A stretch of DNA of 64,000 nucleotides from Pseudomonadota bacterium (GTDB lineage Bacteria; Pseudomonadota; Gammaproteobacteria; Burkholderiales; Gallionellaceae). Under the pieces are notes generated by a model that worked only from the letters and a program-made list of their open reading frames with translations, was not told the origin of the DNA and made no database searches. Shown piece after piece: positions 38,220 through 47,833 of this stretch. The position numbers and the translations under genes are program-made. Positions within the stretch are counted from its first letter, which is position 1, and the number at the start of each line of letters is the position of its first letter. The stretch covers positions 930,001 to 994,000 of the forward strand of contig JAJZUP010000001.1 of assembly GCA_021848465.1 (NCBI GenBank), given 5' to 3'.

Positions 38220-38479
38220 GTGCAACGAATTTGAAGCGTGAGCTGACAGGCAGGGTTGTCAGCGACAAGATGGACAAGACTGTGACAGTTCTGGTTGAGC
38301 GCAAGGCGAAGCATCCAGTGCTGGGCAAGGTGATCAGCGTTTCCAAGAAGTACCATGCTCATGATGAGAACAATGAGTATCATCAGGGTGATGTGGTTAT
38401 GATTGAGGAAACGCGTCCGATGTCTAAGACCAAGACTTGGCGAGTCTCCAAGCTGGTAGAGAAGGCTGCGGCACTTTAA
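38216..38479 (+). CDS. rpsQ: 30S ribosomal protein S17
   Basis: 87 residues, OB fold: [20 protein letters not shown], then [20 protein letters not shown] and [18 protein letters not shown]. Start overlaps the rpmC stop. It is the last gene of the S10 operon. Confidence 0.98.
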   Translation: MSATNLKRELTGRVVSDKMDKTVTVLVERKAKHPVLGKVISVSKKYHAHDENNEYHQGDVVMIEETRPMSKTKTWRVSKLVEKAAAL

Positions 38480-38492
38480 TTGAAAAAAGAGC

Positions 38493-38521
38493 TTGTGTTT
38501 ATTTGCAAGCTTCACTAGAAT
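38493..38521 (+). promoter_or_regulatory. Promoter of the spc operon, within a hairpin-rich leader
   Basis: TTGTGT, a 17-base spacer and TAGAAT, then GCGCGGC. The 92 bases to rplN hold several hairpins, including AACCCG-AA-CGGGTT and GCCGCC/GGCGG arms. The promoter itself overlaps an inverted repeat AGCTTG/CAAGCT. Confidence 0.65.
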
Positions 38522-38613
38522 GCGCGGCTTCGTTTCACCGTCGCTTGCGGCGGCCTAACCCGAACGGGTTCCAAGACTAGCCGCCAGAGGCGGAAAAAGT
38601 TGGAGATTAAAAA

Positions 38614-38982
38614 ATGATACAAATGCAGTCAGTTTTGAATGTTGCCGACAATACCGGTGCGCGCTCGGTCATGTGCATTAAGGTGCTGGGTGGTTCCAAG
38701 CGTCGCTATGCTGCTATTGGCGATGTAATTAAGGTTAGCGTAAAAGACGCAGCCCCGCGTTCGCGCGTTAAAAAGGGTGAGGTCTACAATGCAGTCGTGG
38801 TGCGCACAGCCAAGGGTGTGCGTCGTAGCGATGGTTCGCTGGTCAAGTTTGATGGCAATGCGGCAGTGTTGCTGAACAACAAGCTGGAGCCTATTGGTAC
38901 GCGTATTTTCGGGCCTGTAACGCGCGAACTGCGTAGCGAACGCTTCATGAAGATTGTTTCGCTGGCTCCGGAAGTGCTGTAA
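38614..38982 (+). CDS. rplN: 50S ribosomal protein L14
   Basis: 122 residues: [20 protein letters not shown], then [20 protein letters not shown]. It contacts the 30S subunit and is the docking site of the silencing factor RsfS. First gene of the spc operon. Confidence 0.98.
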   Translation: MIQMQSVLNVADNTGARSVMCIKVLGGSKRRYAAIGDVIKVSVKDAAPRSRVKKGEVYNAVVVRTAKGVRRSDGSLVKFDGNAAVLLNNKLEPIGTRIFGPVTRELRSERFMKIVSLAPEVL

Positions 38983-39001
38983 GGCAAACGAGGAAATAAA
39001 C

Positions 39002-39313
39002 ATGCGCAAGATCAGGAAAAACGACGATGTAATCGTCATTACTGGCAAAGATAAGGGTAATCGCGGCAGTGTGTTGAGTGTGCGCGGTGATTACGTGCTG
39101 GTAAGTGGTATTAATAAGGTGAAGAAGCACCAGAAACCGAATCCGGTTAAGGGTGTAGCGGGTGGTATCGTGGAGATGGAAGTGCCTATCCATGTTTCCA
39201 ATATTGCCATTTACAACGCATCTACCAAAAAGGCGGATCGCGTTGGTGTGAAACAGCTCGAAGATGGACGCAAAGTTCGCGTTTTCAAGTCTTCTGGCGA
39301 AGTGATTGCCTAA
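39002..39313 (+). CDS. rplX: 50S ribosomal protein L24
   Basis: 103 residues from [20 protein letters not shown]. The KOW motif ([15 protein letters not shown]) is at the start. The upstream open frame was rejected because the family N-terminus begins here with GAGG before it. Confidence 0.97.
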   Translation: MRKIRKNDDVIVITGKDKGNRGSVLSVRGDYVLVSGINKVKKHQKPNPVKGVAGGIVEMEVPIHVSNIAIYNASTKKADRVGVKQLEDGRKVRVFKSSGEVIA

Positions 39314-39326
39314 GGGGTAGCAGAGC

Positions 39327-39866
39327 ATGGCTCGTTTATACGACTTTTACAAACAGACAGTGGTGCCTGACTTGATGAAGAAGTTTGGCTACAAGTCCAT
39401 CATGGAAGTGCCTCGCATTGAAAAGATTACACTGAATATGGGTGTTGGTGAGGCCGTTGCTGACAAGAAGGTAATGGATCACGCTGTGGCTGATATGCAG
39501 AAGATTTCCGGGCAGAAGCCGGTTGTGACCAAGGCGAAGAAATCCATTGCGGGTTTCAAGATTCGCCAGGATTACCCGGTTGGTTGCAAGGTGACATTGC
39601 GTCGTGATCGCATGTATGAATTCCTTGATCGTCTGGTGACTATTGCTATTCCGCGTGTGCGAGATTTCCGTGGTATTTCCGGCAAGTCGTTTGACGGTCG
39701 TGGAAACTACAATATGGGTGTGAAAGAGCAAATCATTTTCCCGGAAATCGAGTACGACAAGATTGATGCGCTGCGTGGTATGAACATCACTATCACGACA
39801 ACGGCCAAGACCGACGAGGAAGCTAAGGCTCTCTTGTTGGCATTCAAATTCCCATTGAAGAACTGA
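39327..39866 (+). CDS. rplE: 50S ribosomal protein L5
   Basis: 179 residues: [40 protein letters not shown], and [21 protein letters not shown]5 binds 5S rRNA in the central protuberance. Confidence 0.98.
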   Translation: MARLYDFYKQTVVPDLMKKFGYKSIMEVPRIEKITLNMGVGEAVADKKVMDHAVADMQKISGQKPVVTKAKKSIAGFKIRQDYPVGCKVTLRRDRMYEFLDRLVTIAIPRVRDFRGISGKSFDGRGNYNMGVKEQIIFPEIEYDKIDALRGMNITITTTAKTDEEAKALLLAFKFPLKN

Positions 39867-39873
39867 GGGCGAT

Positions 39874-40179
39874 ATGGCGAAGTTATCCTTGATTAATCGC
39901 GAGCAGAAGCGTCGTGACACTGTAAAGAAATATGCGGCCAAGCGTGCTGAATTGTTTGCCATTGCAAACAATGTGTCGCTGAGTGATGAAGAGCGTTTTG
40001 CCGCGCGCCAGAAGATTCAGGCGTTGCCGCGCAACTCCAGTCCGGTTAGGCAGCGTAATCGTTGTGCACTGACGGGTCGTCCCCGCGGCACGTTCCGTAA
40101 GTTCGGTTTGGGGCGCACCAAATTGCGTGAATACGCAATGCGCGGTGAGATTCCAGGTGTAGTCAAGGCAAGCTGGTAA
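39874..40179 (+). CDS. rpsN: 30S ribosomal protein S14, zinc-free form
   Basis: 101 residues, the long form without the paired zinc cysteines; the C-terminal signature is [20 protein letters not shown]. This contrasts with S4 and L36 in this cluster, which keep their zinc-type Cys residues. Confidence 0.98.
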   Translation: MAKLSLINREQKRRDTVKKYAAKRAELFAIANNVSLSDEERFAARQKIQALPRNSSPVRQRNRCALTGRPRGTFRKFGLGRTKLREYAMRGEIPGVVKASW

Positions 40180-40189
40180 GGGTGAATTT

Positions 40190-40585
40190 ATGAGTATGAG
40201 TGATCCGATCTCCGATATGCTGACGCGTATTCGTAACGCGCAGATGGCGGAAAAAGTAACGGTAGTAATGCCTTCTTCCAAGCTTAAGGTGGCTATCGCC
40301 AAGGTGTTGAGCGACGAGGGTTATGTTGATGGCTATAAAGTGATCGACGTTGATGGCAAGTCGAGCCTGGAAATTGGCTTGAAGTATTACGCCAATCGTC
40401 CTGTTATCGAAACCATCCAGCGTGTCAGTCGGCCGGGTTTGCGTGTATACAAGGCAAGCACAGACATTCCAAGGGTGATGAATGGTTTGGGTATCGCTAT
40501 TGTCTCAACCTCCAAAGGGGTGATGACCGATCATAAGGCGCGCGCCAATGGTGTGGGTGGCGAAGTGCTGTGCATCGTGGCGTAA
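40190..40585 (+). CDS. rpsH: 30S ribosomal protein S8
   Basis: 131 residues: [20 protein letters not shown], then [20 protein letters not shown] and the C-terminal [20 protein letters not shown]. In E. coli S8 represses the spc operon. Confidence 0.98.
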   Translation: MSMSDPISDMLTRIRNAQMAEKVTVVMPSSKLKVAIAKVLSDEGYVDGYKVIDVDGKSSLEIGLKYYANRPVIETIQRVSRPGLRVYKASTDIPRVMNGLGIAIVSTSKGVMTDHKARANGVGGEVLCIVA

Positions 40586-40595
40586 CGGAGGGAAT

Positions 40596-41129
40596 ATGTC
40601 CAGAGTAGCTAAAAATCCAGTCGTTGTTCCATCCGGTGTTGAAGTCAGTGTGGCGGTCGACAAAATTTCGATCAAAGGTCCAAAGGGTACTTTGACGCAA
40701 TTGCTGAATGGCGATGTGGCTGTTGAGCGTCAGGGTGATAAATTGCTGTGCAAGGCGACCAGTGGCTCGCGTCAGGCTAATGCCCAGTCCGGTACGATCC
40801 GTGCCCTGTTGGCTAATATGGTGCAGGGCGTGTCTCAAGGTTTTGAGCGCAAACTGACTCTGGTTGGCGTTGGTTACCGAGCTCAGGCCGCCGGCGACAC
40901 ATTGAACCTGTCTTTGGGCTTCTCCCATCCGGTGGCTTACAAGATGCCGGCAGGGGTTAAGGTTGCCACGCCATCGCAAACTGAAATTGTGCTGACTGGT
41001 TCTGATAAGCAACAAGTTGGACAGGTTGCTGCTGAAATCCGTGCTTACCGTTCTCCAGAGCCATATAAGGGCAAGGGAGTTCGCTACGCTGATGAAGTAG
41101 TGATCCTGAAAGAAACCAAGAAGAAATAA
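40596..41129 (+). CDS. rplF: 50S ribosomal protein L6
   Basis: 177 residues from [20 protein letters not shown], with [20 protein letters not shown] and [18 protein letters not shown]. The ATG follows GGAGGG; the longer frame overlaps rpsH and was rejected. Confidence 0.98.
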   Translation: MSRVAKNPVVVPSGVEVSVAVDKISIKGPKGTLTQLLNGDVAVERQGDKLLCKATSGSRQANAQSGTIRALLANMVQGVSQGFERKLTLVGVGYRAQAAGDTLNLSLGFSHPVAYKMPAGVKVATPSQTEIVLTGSDKQQVGQVAAEIRAYRSPEPYKGKGVRYADEVVILKETKKK

Positions 41130-41140
41130 TCGAGGCTGAT

Positions 41141-41497
41141 ATGTTGAACAAAAAAGAAACTCGTTTGCGCAGAGCACGTAAAACCCGTGCAAGAATTGCA
41201 GACCAGAAGGCAGTGCGCCTGGCGATCCATCGCACCAACCAGCATATCTATGCCCAAGTGATTTCTGCTTGTGGCGGCAAGATTTTGGCAAGTGCGTCTA
41301 CAGTTGAGGCTGATGTGCGTAAAGAGGTTGGCAATGGCGGTAACGCTGCGGCAGCCGCGATTGTTGGTAAGCGCATTGCTGAGAAAGCTAAGAGTGCTGG
41401 TGTCACTTCCGTTGCATTCGATCGTTCCGGTAATAAGTACCATGGTCGCATCAAGGCGCTGGCTGATGCAGCGCGCGAACATGGCTTACAGTTCTAA
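41141..41497 (+). CDS. rplR: 50S ribosomal protein L18
   Basis: 118 residues: [20 protein letters not shown], then [20 protein letters not shown] and [21 protein letters not shown]18 carries 5S rRNA with L5. Confidence 0.98.
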   Translation: MLNKKETRLRRARKTRARIADQKAVRLAIHRTNQHIYAQVISACGGKILASASTVEADVRKEVGNGGNAAAAAIVGKRIAEKAKSAGVTSVAFDRSGNKYHGRIKALADAAREHGLQF

Positions 41498-41509
41498 GCA
41501 GAGGTAATC

Positions 41510-42040
41510 ATGGCTAAAGCAGCTCAAGGTAAGGCTCAGCAGCAGCAACAAGAAGAGCGTGGTGACGGTCTCATTGAGAAGATGATCCACGTAAACCGTG
41601 TGACCAAGGTTGTAAAGGGTGGTCGTATCATGGGTTTTGCTGCACTGACCGTGGTTGGTGATGGTGATGGTCGCGTTGGCATGGGTAAGGGAAAGTCCAA
41701 GGAAGTTCCAGTTGCTGTGCAGAAAGCAATGGAAGAATCCCGTCGCAAGCTGGTGCGCGTAAACCTGAAGAGCGGCACGCTCCATCATTCTGTTATTGGT
41801 CGTCATGGCGCGGCCAAGGTGTACATGCAGCCGGCTTCAGAGGGTACTGGAATTATTGCTGGTGGTGCGATGCGCGCGGTTTTTGAAGCTGCGGGCGTGC
41901 GTAACGTGCTGGCTAAATGTATCGGCTCAAGCAATCCATACAATGTTGTGCGTGCAACGCTGAATGGTTTGATGGCGCTGAATTCGCCAGCAGAAATCGC
42001 TGCCAAGCGTGGCAAGAGCGTAGAAGAAATTCAGGGGTAA
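41510..42040 (+). CDS. rpsE: 30S ribosomal protein S5
   Basis: 176 residues with a Gln-rich N-terminal lead ([20 protein letters not shown]) before the double-stranded RNA-binding domain [20 protein letters not shown]. The second half has [20 protein letters not shown]. The poly-Gln lead is slightly longer than in E. coli S5. Confidence 0.98.
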   Translation: MAKAAQGKAQQQQQEERGDGLIEKMIHVNRVTKVVKGGRIMGFAALTVVGDGDGRVGMGKGKSKEVPVAVQKAMEESRRKLVRVNLKSGTLHHSVIGRHGAAKVYMQPASEGTGIIAGGAMRAVFEAAGVRNVLAKCIGSSNPYNVVRATLNGLMALNSPAEIAAKRGKSVEEIQG

Positions 42041-42044
42041 TCTC

Positions 42045-42230
42045 ATGGCACAGGCAAAAAAACTTAAAGTAACGCTGATCAAGAGCGTTATCGGAACAAA
42101 GGAATCGCATCGTGCATGTGTTCGCGGCTTGGGGCTGCGTCGGATGAATCACACTGTCGAAGTTGAAGATACTCCGGCTGTGCGCGGCATGATCAATAAG
42201 GTGTATTACCTGGTTAAGTGGGAGGCGTAA
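42045..42230 (+). CDS. rpmD: 50S ribosomal protein L30
   Basis: 61 residues: [20 protein letters not shown] and [20 protein letters not shown]. Four bases after rpsE and directly abutting rplO. Confidence 0.97.
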   Translation: MAQAKKLKVTLIKSVIGTKESHRACVRGLGLRRMNHTVEVEDTPAVRGMINKVYYLVKWEA

Positions 42231-42665
42231 GTGCAACTCAATGAAATTAAGCCTGGTGCAGGTGCCAAGCACGCCAAGCGTCGCGTAGGCCGTGGTATCG
42301 GTTCTGGTTTGGGAAAAACGGCTGGTCGTGGTCACAAAGGTCAGAAATCCCGTTCCGGTGGTTTCCACAAGGTGGGTTTTGAAGGCGGTCAGATGCCATT
42401 GCAGCGTCGTTTGCCAAAGCGCGGCTTTGTGTCGCTGACTCGTGGCGACACTGCTGAAGTACGTCTGTCTGATTTGCAGAACATTCCTGTTGATACCGTT
42501 GATCTGCTGGCTTTGAAGCAGGCGGGGATTGTTCCTGCTACTGCGTTGTCTGCCAAGGTGATCATGGCTGGTGAAATCAAGCGCGCCGTCAAGTTGCAGG
42601 GATTGACTCTGACCAAGGGCGCACGTGCTGCGGTTGAAGCCGCAGGCGGCAGTGTTGCAGAGTAA
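42231..42665 (+). CDS. rplO: 50S ribosomal protein L15
   Basis: 144 residues starting at GTG, immediately after the rpmD stop. Family segments: [40 protein letters not shown] and LPKRGFVSL. Confidence 0.97.
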   Translation: MQLNEIKPGAGAKHAKRRVGRGIGSGLGKTAGRGHKGQKSRSGGFHKVGFEGGQMPLQRRLPKRGFVSLTRGDTAEVRLSDLQNIPVDTVDLLALKQAGIVPATALSAKVIMAGEIKRAVKLQGLTLTKGARAAVEAAGGSVAE

Positions 42666-42673
42666 GGTTGGCA

Positions 42674-43981
42674 GTGAGTAACGCTGTAAGCAAGGGAAAG
42701 TACGGAGATCTCGGCAAGCGCCTGTGGTTCTTGCTGGGTGCCTTGATTGTGTACCGGATTGGTGCACACATCCCGGTGCCCGGGATTGACCCGGTTGAAC
42801 TGGCGAACCTGTTCAAGTCGCAGAAAGGCGGCATTCTGGGCATGTTCAATATGTTCTCTGGCGGTGCGCTGTCGCGCTTTACCATTTTTGCATTGGGGAT
42901 CATGCCGTATATCTCGGCTTCGATCATCATGCAGTTGGCTGCAATTGCCGTCCCGACCCTTGAGCAGTTGAAAAAGGAAGGTGAGGCCGGTCGCCGCAAG
43001 ATTACCCAGTACACACGCTACGGTACCTTGCTGTTGGCCATCTTTCAGGCTTTCGGGATTTCGGTGGCGTTGCAGTCGCAACCGAACTTGGTGCCGCATC
43101 CTGGAGCAATGTTCCAGATGACGACAGTGATTACTCTGGTTACCGGAACAATGTTCCTGATGTGGCTGGGAGAGCAAATTACCGAGCGCGGATTGGGTAA
43201 CGGGATTTCGCTGATCATTTTTGCTGGTATCGCTGCAGGATTGCCGAATGCAATTGGCAATACGCTCGAGATGGCGCGTACCGGTGCATTCTCGATTCCG
43301 CTGGTGCTGTTCCTGTTTATCGGGGCAGTTGCGGTGACTGCGCTGGTTGTCTTTGTCGAGCGCGGTCAGCGCAAGATTCTGGTGAACTATGCCAAGCGCC
43401 AGGTTGGCAACAAGGTGTATGGCGGGCAAAGTTCTCATTTGCCGCTGAAATTGAATATGGCGGGTGTGATTCCCCCCATCTTTGCTTCAAGCATCATCCT
43501 GTTTCCGGCAACATTGGCAGGCTGGTTTGGTTCTGGTCAGAGCATGACCTGGTTGAAAGATGTCAGCGAAAAGCTATCACCCGGTCAGCCGATTTATGTT
43601 TTGTTGTATGCTGCTGCTATCATCTTCTTCTGCTTCTTTTACACGGCGCTGGTATTCAGCCCGAAGGAAACCGCAGATAACCTGAAGAAGAGCGGTGCTT
43701 TCCTGCCGGGAATTCGCCCGGGGGAGCAGACTGCGCGGTACATTGAGAAAATCATGCTGCGTTTGACGCTGGTTGGCGCAGTGTATATTACCTTGGTGTG
43801 CTTGCTGCCGGAGTTTCTGGTGGTGAAGTGGAATGTCCCTTTCTATTTTGGTGGCACTTCACTGTTGATCCTGGTGGTGGTGACCATGGACTTTATGGCA
43901 CAGGTTCAGTCGTACATGATGACGCATCAGTATGAAAGCCTGTTGAAAAAGGCTAATTTCAAGGGCGGGTTGACACGCTGA
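42674..43981 (+). CDS. secY: Preprotein translocase channel subunit SecY
   Basis: 435 residues, ten membrane helices. The plug and pore regions ([32 protein letters not shown]) and cytoplasmic loops ([40 protein letters not shown]) are visible. I start at GTG 42674, because AAGG lies 6 bases before it and abuts the alternative TTG at 42668. The stop overlaps the infA start by one base. Confidence 0.97.
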   Translation: MSNAVSKGKYGDLGKRLWFLLGALIVYRIGAHIPVPGIDPVELANLFKSQKGGILGMFNMFSGGALSRFTIFALGIMPYISASIIMQLAAIAVPTLEQLKKEGEAGRRKITQYTRYGTLLLAIFQAFGISVALQSQPNLVPHPGAMFQMTTVITLVTGTMFLMWLGEQITERGLGNGISLIIFAGIAAGLPNAIGNTLEMARTGAFSIPLVLFLFIGAVAVTALVVFVERGQRKILVNYAKRQVGNKVYGGQSSHLPLKLNMAGVIPPIFASSIILFPATLAGWFGSGQSMTWLKDVSEKLSPGQPIYVLLYAAAIIFFCFFYTALVFSPKETADNLKKSGAFLPGIRPGEQTARYIEKIMLRLTLVGAVYITLVCLLPEFLVVKWNVPFYFGGTSLLILVVVTMDFMAQVQSYMMTHQYESLLKKANFKGGLTR

Positions 43982-44199
43982 TGGCAAAAGAAGATGTAAT
44001 CCAGATGCAAGGAGAAATCCTTGAGGCACTGCCCAACGCGACTTTTCGTGTAAAACTGGAAAATGGGTTTGTAGTATTGGGGCACATATCTGGCAAGATG
44101 CGAATGCACTATATTCGCATCTTGCCCGGAGACAAAGTAACTGTGGACGTGTCGCCTTATGATTTGAGCAAGGCGCGCATTGTGTTCCGTGCAAAGTAA
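43981..44199 (+). CDS. infA: Translation initiation factor IF-1
   Basis: 72 residues, S1/OB fold: [40 protein letters not shown] and [18 protein letters not shown]. Placed between secY and rpmJ, as is usual in betaproteobacteria. Confidence 0.98.
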   Translation: MAKEDVIQMQGEILEALPNATFRVKLENGFVVLGHISGKMRMHYIRILPGDKVTVDVSPYDLSKARIVFRAK

Positions 44200-44226
44200 A
44201 TGGTTGTTAGGTTTTAGGAGAACGAA

Positions 44227-44343
44227 ATGAAAGTTCAGGCTTCAGTAAAAAAAGTTTGCCGTAATTGCAAAATTATACGGCGCAACCGTGTGGTTCGAGT
44301 GATTTGCAGCAGCGATCCTCGCCACAAGCAGCGCCAGGGCTGA
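44227..44343 (+). CDS. rpmJ: 50S ribosomal protein L36, zinc form
   Basis: 38 residues: [20 protein letters not shown], then the tail [11 protein letters not shown]. Cys at 11, 14 and 27 plus His 32 make the C-x2-C-x12-C-x4-H zinc site, so this is the zinc-containing paralogue. TAGGAG lies 6 bases before the ATG. The gene is short enough to be missed by length filters. Confidence 0.96.
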   Translation: MKVQASVKKVCRNCKIIRRNRVVRVICSSDPRHKQRQG

Positions 44344-44373
44344 TTGAGTTTAATCGCCACTGGATGTTATAAT
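44344..44373 (+). promoter_or_regulatory. Promoter of the alpha operon
   Basis: TTGAGT, an 18-base spacer and a consensus TATAAT, followed by TTTTTGTC. It starts right after the rpmJ stop. Unlike the other ribosomal promoters here the bases after the -10 are AT-rich. Confidence 0.65.
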
Positions 44374-44404
44374 TTTTGTCTTTTTTGAACGATAGGGTAG
44401 CTGC

Positions 44405-44770
44405 ATGGCTCGTATTGCCGGTGTAAACATTCCGAATCATCAACATGCTGAGATCGCTTTGACAGCGATTTACGGTATCGGCCGCACGCGTGCGCGTGAA
44501 ATCTGCGCCGCTGCTGGTGTTGTGACTACAACAAAAATCAAGGATATCAGCGATGCTGATATGGAAAAACTGCGCGAAGAAGTAGGCAAATTCACTGTAG
44601 AGGGTGATTTGCGTCGTGAAGTTTCCATGAACATCAAGCGTTTGATGGACTTGGGTTGTTACCGTGGCTTGCGTCACCGTCGAGGCTTGCCTTGCCGCGG
44701 CCAGCGCACGCGCACCAATGCACGTACCCGTAAAGGCCCGCGCAAGGCGATTGCCGGCGCCAAGAAGTAA
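44405..44770 (+). CDS. rpsM: 30S ribosomal protein S13
   Basis: 121 residues: [20 protein letters not shown], then [20 protein letters not shown] and [15 protein letters not shown]. First gene of the alpha operon. Confidence 0.98.
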   Translation: MARIAGVNIPNHQHAEIALTAIYGIGRTRAREICAAAGVVTTTKIKDISDADMEKLREEVGKFTVEGDLRREVSMNIKRLMDLGCYRGLRHRRGLPCRGQRTRTNARTRKGPRKAIAGAKK

Positions 44771-44789
44771 TTTCACAGAGGATTGAAAC

Positions 44790-45179
44790 ATGGCTAAGAC
44801 CAGCACAAGAGTGCGCAAGAAAGTCAAAAAGAACGTAGCCGAGGGCATCGCTCACGTGCATGCTTCTTTTAACAACACGATTGTGACCATCACTGATCGT
44901 CAGGGAAATGCCTTGGCATGGTCCACAAGTGGTGGTAACGGCTTCAAGGGTTCGCGTAAGAGCACCCCGTTTGCTGCGCAGATTGCAGCCGAGCAGGCAG
45001 GCAAGGCAGCCCAGGAATGTGGCGTTAAGAACCTTGAAGTCCGTATCAAAGGTCCCGGCCCTGGTCGTGAATCGGCTGTGCGTGCCCTGAATGCTGTTGG
45101 TTTCAAAATCACCAGCGTCTCGGACATTACTCCGGTGCCTCATAACGGTTGCCGTCCGCCGAAGAAGCGTCGTATCTAA
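44790..45179 (+). CDS. rpsK: 30S ribosomal protein S11
   Basis: 129 residues: [20 protein letters not shown], then [20 protein letters not shown] and the C-terminal [18 protein letters not shown]. Confidence 0.98.
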   Translation: MAKTSTRVRKKVKKNVAEGIAHVHASFNNTIVTITDRQGNALAWSTSGGNGFKGSRKSTPFAAQIAAEQAGKAAQECGVKNLEVRIKGPGPGRESAVRALNAVGFKITSVSDITPVPHNGCRPPKKRRI

Positions 45180-45197
45180 TTGTTGGGAGTATAGATC

Positions 45198-45827
45198 TTG
45201 GCTAGAAATCTTGATGCAAAATGCCGCCAGTGCCGTCGTGAAGGCGAGAAACTGTTCCTGAAGGCAGAAAAGTGCTACACCGATAAGTGTGCTGTTGAGC
45301 GCCGTGCTTACGCGCCTGGTCAGCATGGTCAGAAGAAAAATACCCGTCTGTCCGAGTACGGCGGTCAATTGCGTGAAAAGCAGAAACTGCGTCGTGTCTA
45401 CGGCATTCTCGAAGGTCAGTTCCGCCGTACATACCAGCGCGCTGAACAGGCTCGCGGAATTACCGGTGAAGCATTGCTGCAATTTCTTGAGTCCCGTTTG
45501 GACAACGTGTCTTACCGCATGGGTTTTGGCGGTTCTCGTGCCGAAGCGCGCCAGACCGTGCGTCACAACGGCATTCTGGTGAATGGCAAGCGAGTAAATA
45601 TTCCTTCCTATCAAGTGCGTCCTGGTGATGTCATTGAAGTGGCTGAGAAGGCGAAGAATCATCTGCGTCTGAAGTCCGCTATTGAGGCGGCTGAGCAGCG
45701 CGGCTTCCCGGAGTGGATTGATGTCAACGCCAAGGAACTGAAAGGAACCTACAAGGCTATGCCGCAGCGTTCCGAATTGCCGGCCACGATCAATGAACAC
45801 CTGATCGTCGAGTTGTATTCCAAGTAA
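45198..45827 (+). CDS. rpsD: 30S ribosomal protein S4, zinc form
   Basis: 209 residues starting at TTG; GGGAG lies about 8 bases upstream and the product begins M-A-R-N as the family does. Cys at 9, 12, 26 and 31 form the zinc site of the C+ type. The S4 RNA-binding domain follows ([20 protein letters not shown]). In E. coli S4 represses the alpha operon. Confidence 0.97.
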   Translation: MARNLDAKCRQCRREGEKLFLKAEKCYTDKCAVERRAYAPGQHGQKKNTRLSEYGGQLREKQKLRRVYGILEGQFRRTYQRAEQARGITGEALLQFLESRLDNVSYRMGFGGSRAEARQTVRHNGILVNGKRVNIPSYQVRPGDVIEVAEKAKNHLRLKSAIEAAEQRGFPEWIDVNAKELKGTYKAMPQRSELPATINEHLIVELYSK

Positions 45828-45845
45828 TCACGCGGAGACGCATAA

Positions 45846-46817
45846 ATGTCATATACCAATTTGCTGAAGCCCCGTATCATCGACGTTCAACGCATTTCTC
45901 CCACACAGGCACGTGTGGTGATGGAACCGTTCGAGCGTGGTTACGGCCACACTTTGGGCAATGCCCTGCGTCGTATCCTGTTGTCGTCCATGCCTGGTTT
46001 TGCAGTGACCGAAGTCAAGATTGCCGGCGTGCTGCATGAGTACTCATCCATTGATGGCGTACAAGAAGACGTTGTTGAAATCCTGCTGAACCTGAAGGGT
46101 TTGGTCCTCAAGCTGCATAACATCCGTGAAACGACGCTGCATCTGAGAAAATCGGGTGCCGGTGTGGTAACTGCAGCTGACATTGAAACCAATGCGGATA
46201 CCGAAGTTATCAATCCGGGACATGTACTTGCGCACCTGACCGCTGGCGGCAAGCTGGATATGGAAATCAAGGTTGAGCAGGGTCGTGGCTATGTTTCCGC
46301 CATTGCCCGCCAGCAGCCTGGTCATACCCGTCCAATCGGCCATATCGCACTGGATGCTTCGTTCAGCCCGATTAATCGCGTCAGCTACTCGGTGGAAAGT
46401 GCCCGCGTTGAGCAGCGTACCGACCTCGACAAGCTGATCATGGATATTGAAACCAACAGCGCAATCGATCCTGAAGAATCGATCCGTTATGCGGCTCGTA
46501 TCCTCGTTGATCAGTTCTCCGTATTTGCGGCTCTGGAAGGTACTCCAGCACCGGTTGAAAAACCGCAAGCTCCGAAGGTTGATCCGATGTTGCTGCGTCC
46601 GGTGGACGATCTGGAATTGACACCGCGCTCTTCGAACTGCCTGAAGGCACAGAGCATCCATTACATTGGTGACCTGATCCAGCATAGCGAAGCTGACCTG
46701 TTGCGCACGCCGAATCTGGGTCGCAAGTCGCTGAACGAGATCAAGCAGGTATTGGCCGAGCACGGCCTCTCACTGGGAATGAAACTGGAGAACTGGCCTG
46801 CTACGGCAGAGAAGTAA
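45846..46817 (+). CDS. rpoA: DNA-directed RNA polymerase subunit alpha
   Basis: 323 residues: the N-terminal dimerisation domain ([20 protein letters not shown]) and the C-terminal domain that binds UP elements and activators ([20 protein letters not shown], then [20 protein letters not shown]). A flexible Pro-rich linker lies around residue 235. Confidence 0.99.
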   Translation: MSYTNLLKPRIIDVQRISPTQARVVMEPFERGYGHTLGNALRRILLSSMPGFAVTEVKIAGVLHEYSSIDGVQEDVVEILLNLKGLVLKLHNIRETTLHLRKSGAGVVTAADIETNADTEVINPGHVLAHLTAGGKLDMEIKVEQGRGYVSAIARQQPGHTRPIGHIALDASFSPINRVSYSVESARVEQRTDLDKLIMDIETNSAIDPEESIRYAARILVDQFSVFAALEGTPAPVEKPQAPKVDPMLLRPVDDLELTPRSSNCLKAQSIHYIGDLIQHSEADLLRTPNLGRKSLNEIKQVLAEHGLSLGMKLENWPATAEK

Positions 46818-46852
46818 TCCTCCATAGATAAGAGCTGTACGAAAGGATAATC

Positions 46853-47248
46853 ATGCGTCACCGTTTAGGCCTCAGAAAACTTAACCGCACCAGCAGCCAC
46901 CGTCTGGCGATGTTGCGCAACATGACTGTGTCGCTGCTGCGCCATGAAGTCATCAAGACCACTTTGCCCAAGGCCAAGGAACTGCGCCGTGTGGCAGAGC
47001 CCATCCTGACTCTGGGCAAGACCCCCAGCTTGGCCAACAAGCGTCTGGCGTTTTCCCGCCTGCGCGACCGCGAGATGGTGACCAAGCTGTTTGACGAGCT
47101 GGGCCCACGCTACGCAGCCCGCAATGGCGGTTATACGCGTATCCTGAAGTTCGGTTTCCGCAAGGGCGACAATGCTCCGATGGCACTGATGGAGCTGGTG
47201 GATCGTCCAGCTGATGCGCAGCCAGTAGAAGCTGGCGCCAGCGATTAA
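46853..47248 (+). CDS. rplQ: 50S ribosomal protein L17
   Basis: 131 residues: [40 protein letters not shown] and the C-terminal [20 protein letters not shown]. Last gene of the alpha operon; a strong terminator follows. Confidence 0.98.
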   Translation: MRHRLGLRKLNRTSSHRLAMLRNMTVSLLRHEVIKTTLPKAKELRRVAEPILTLGKTPSLANKRLAFSRLRDREMVTKLFDELGPRYAARNGGYTRILKFGFRKGDNAPMALMELVDRPADAQPVEAGASD

Positions 47249-47270
47249 TCGCGGGTCGCAATCGAAATGG

Positions 47271-47300
47271 ACAAGGCCGGGTTTACCCGGCCTTGTTGCT
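47271..47300 (+). terminator. Rho-independent terminator of the alpha operon
   Basis: Perfect 11-base arms ACAAGGCCGGG and CCCGGCCTTGT around TTTA, followed by TGCTTTT. It ends the ribosomal supercluster and lies just before the 3' end of the opposing CAP-domain gene. Confidence 0.85.
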
Positions 47301-47311
47301 TTTAAATTCCA

Positions 47312-47833
47312 TCAATACGGTTTTTCGCCAATCCAGTTTCCGGCGGGTTGGTAGCGGCATACCCATATCTGATCCTGCGAGTCGCTGCATAGCGCAACAG
47401 CACAGCCGACCTCGGCAGTGTTTTTCCAGACCAGCTGCGTGTAGTGACCGCATACCTTGCCGGGCAGGCAGCCATTGTGCGGATAGTCGTAGTTGCTGCG
47501 CTCGCTGGCCCAGGCATCGACGACCTTGGCTGGCGTGACCTGCTGTAATTCACTGCGCCCATCCGACCAGTTGATTGCGCTGGCCCAATACAGGTTTTCG
47601 CCGTATTGGCCGTCGGATTGGCTGTGCTGCATTCTGCATTGCCGCGATTGCATCAGGTGGTTAGCCCATTGCTGTGCGCCGCCAGCCAACGCATGGGAGT
47701 ACATCAGTGGTGGCACACCGACTGCGTTGCGCCACCGATTGTGGGCGGCCAGTATTTCAGTGCTGTCAAACTCGATACATAGCGCGGCCTGCCACGGCAT
47801 TGTCAGCAGGCCAAGCACTAAAAGCTTCTTCAT
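47312..47833 (-). CDS. Secreted CAP (SCP/PR-1) domain protein
   Basis: 173 residues with a signal peptide ([19 protein letters not shown]). The CAP domain shows [38 protein letters not shown] and [20 protein letters not shown], the CAP1/CAP2-type motifs with the conserved His and Glu. The length and the C-terminal [13 protein letters not shown] match plant PR-1-like proteins. Substrate and role in bacteria are not settled; some members bind lipids or act as proteases. Its ATG overlaps the uvrA stop (ATGA), so it is translated after uvrA. Confidence 0.85.
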   Translation of the reverse strand: MKKLLVLGLLTMPWQAALCIEFDSTEILAAHNRWRNAVGVPPLMYSHALAGGAQQWANHLMQSRQCRMQHSQSDGQYGENLYWASAINWSDGRSELQQVTPAKVVDAWASERSNYDYPHNGCLPGKVCGHYTQLVWKNTAEVGCAVALCSDSQDQIWVCRYQPAGNWIGEKPY

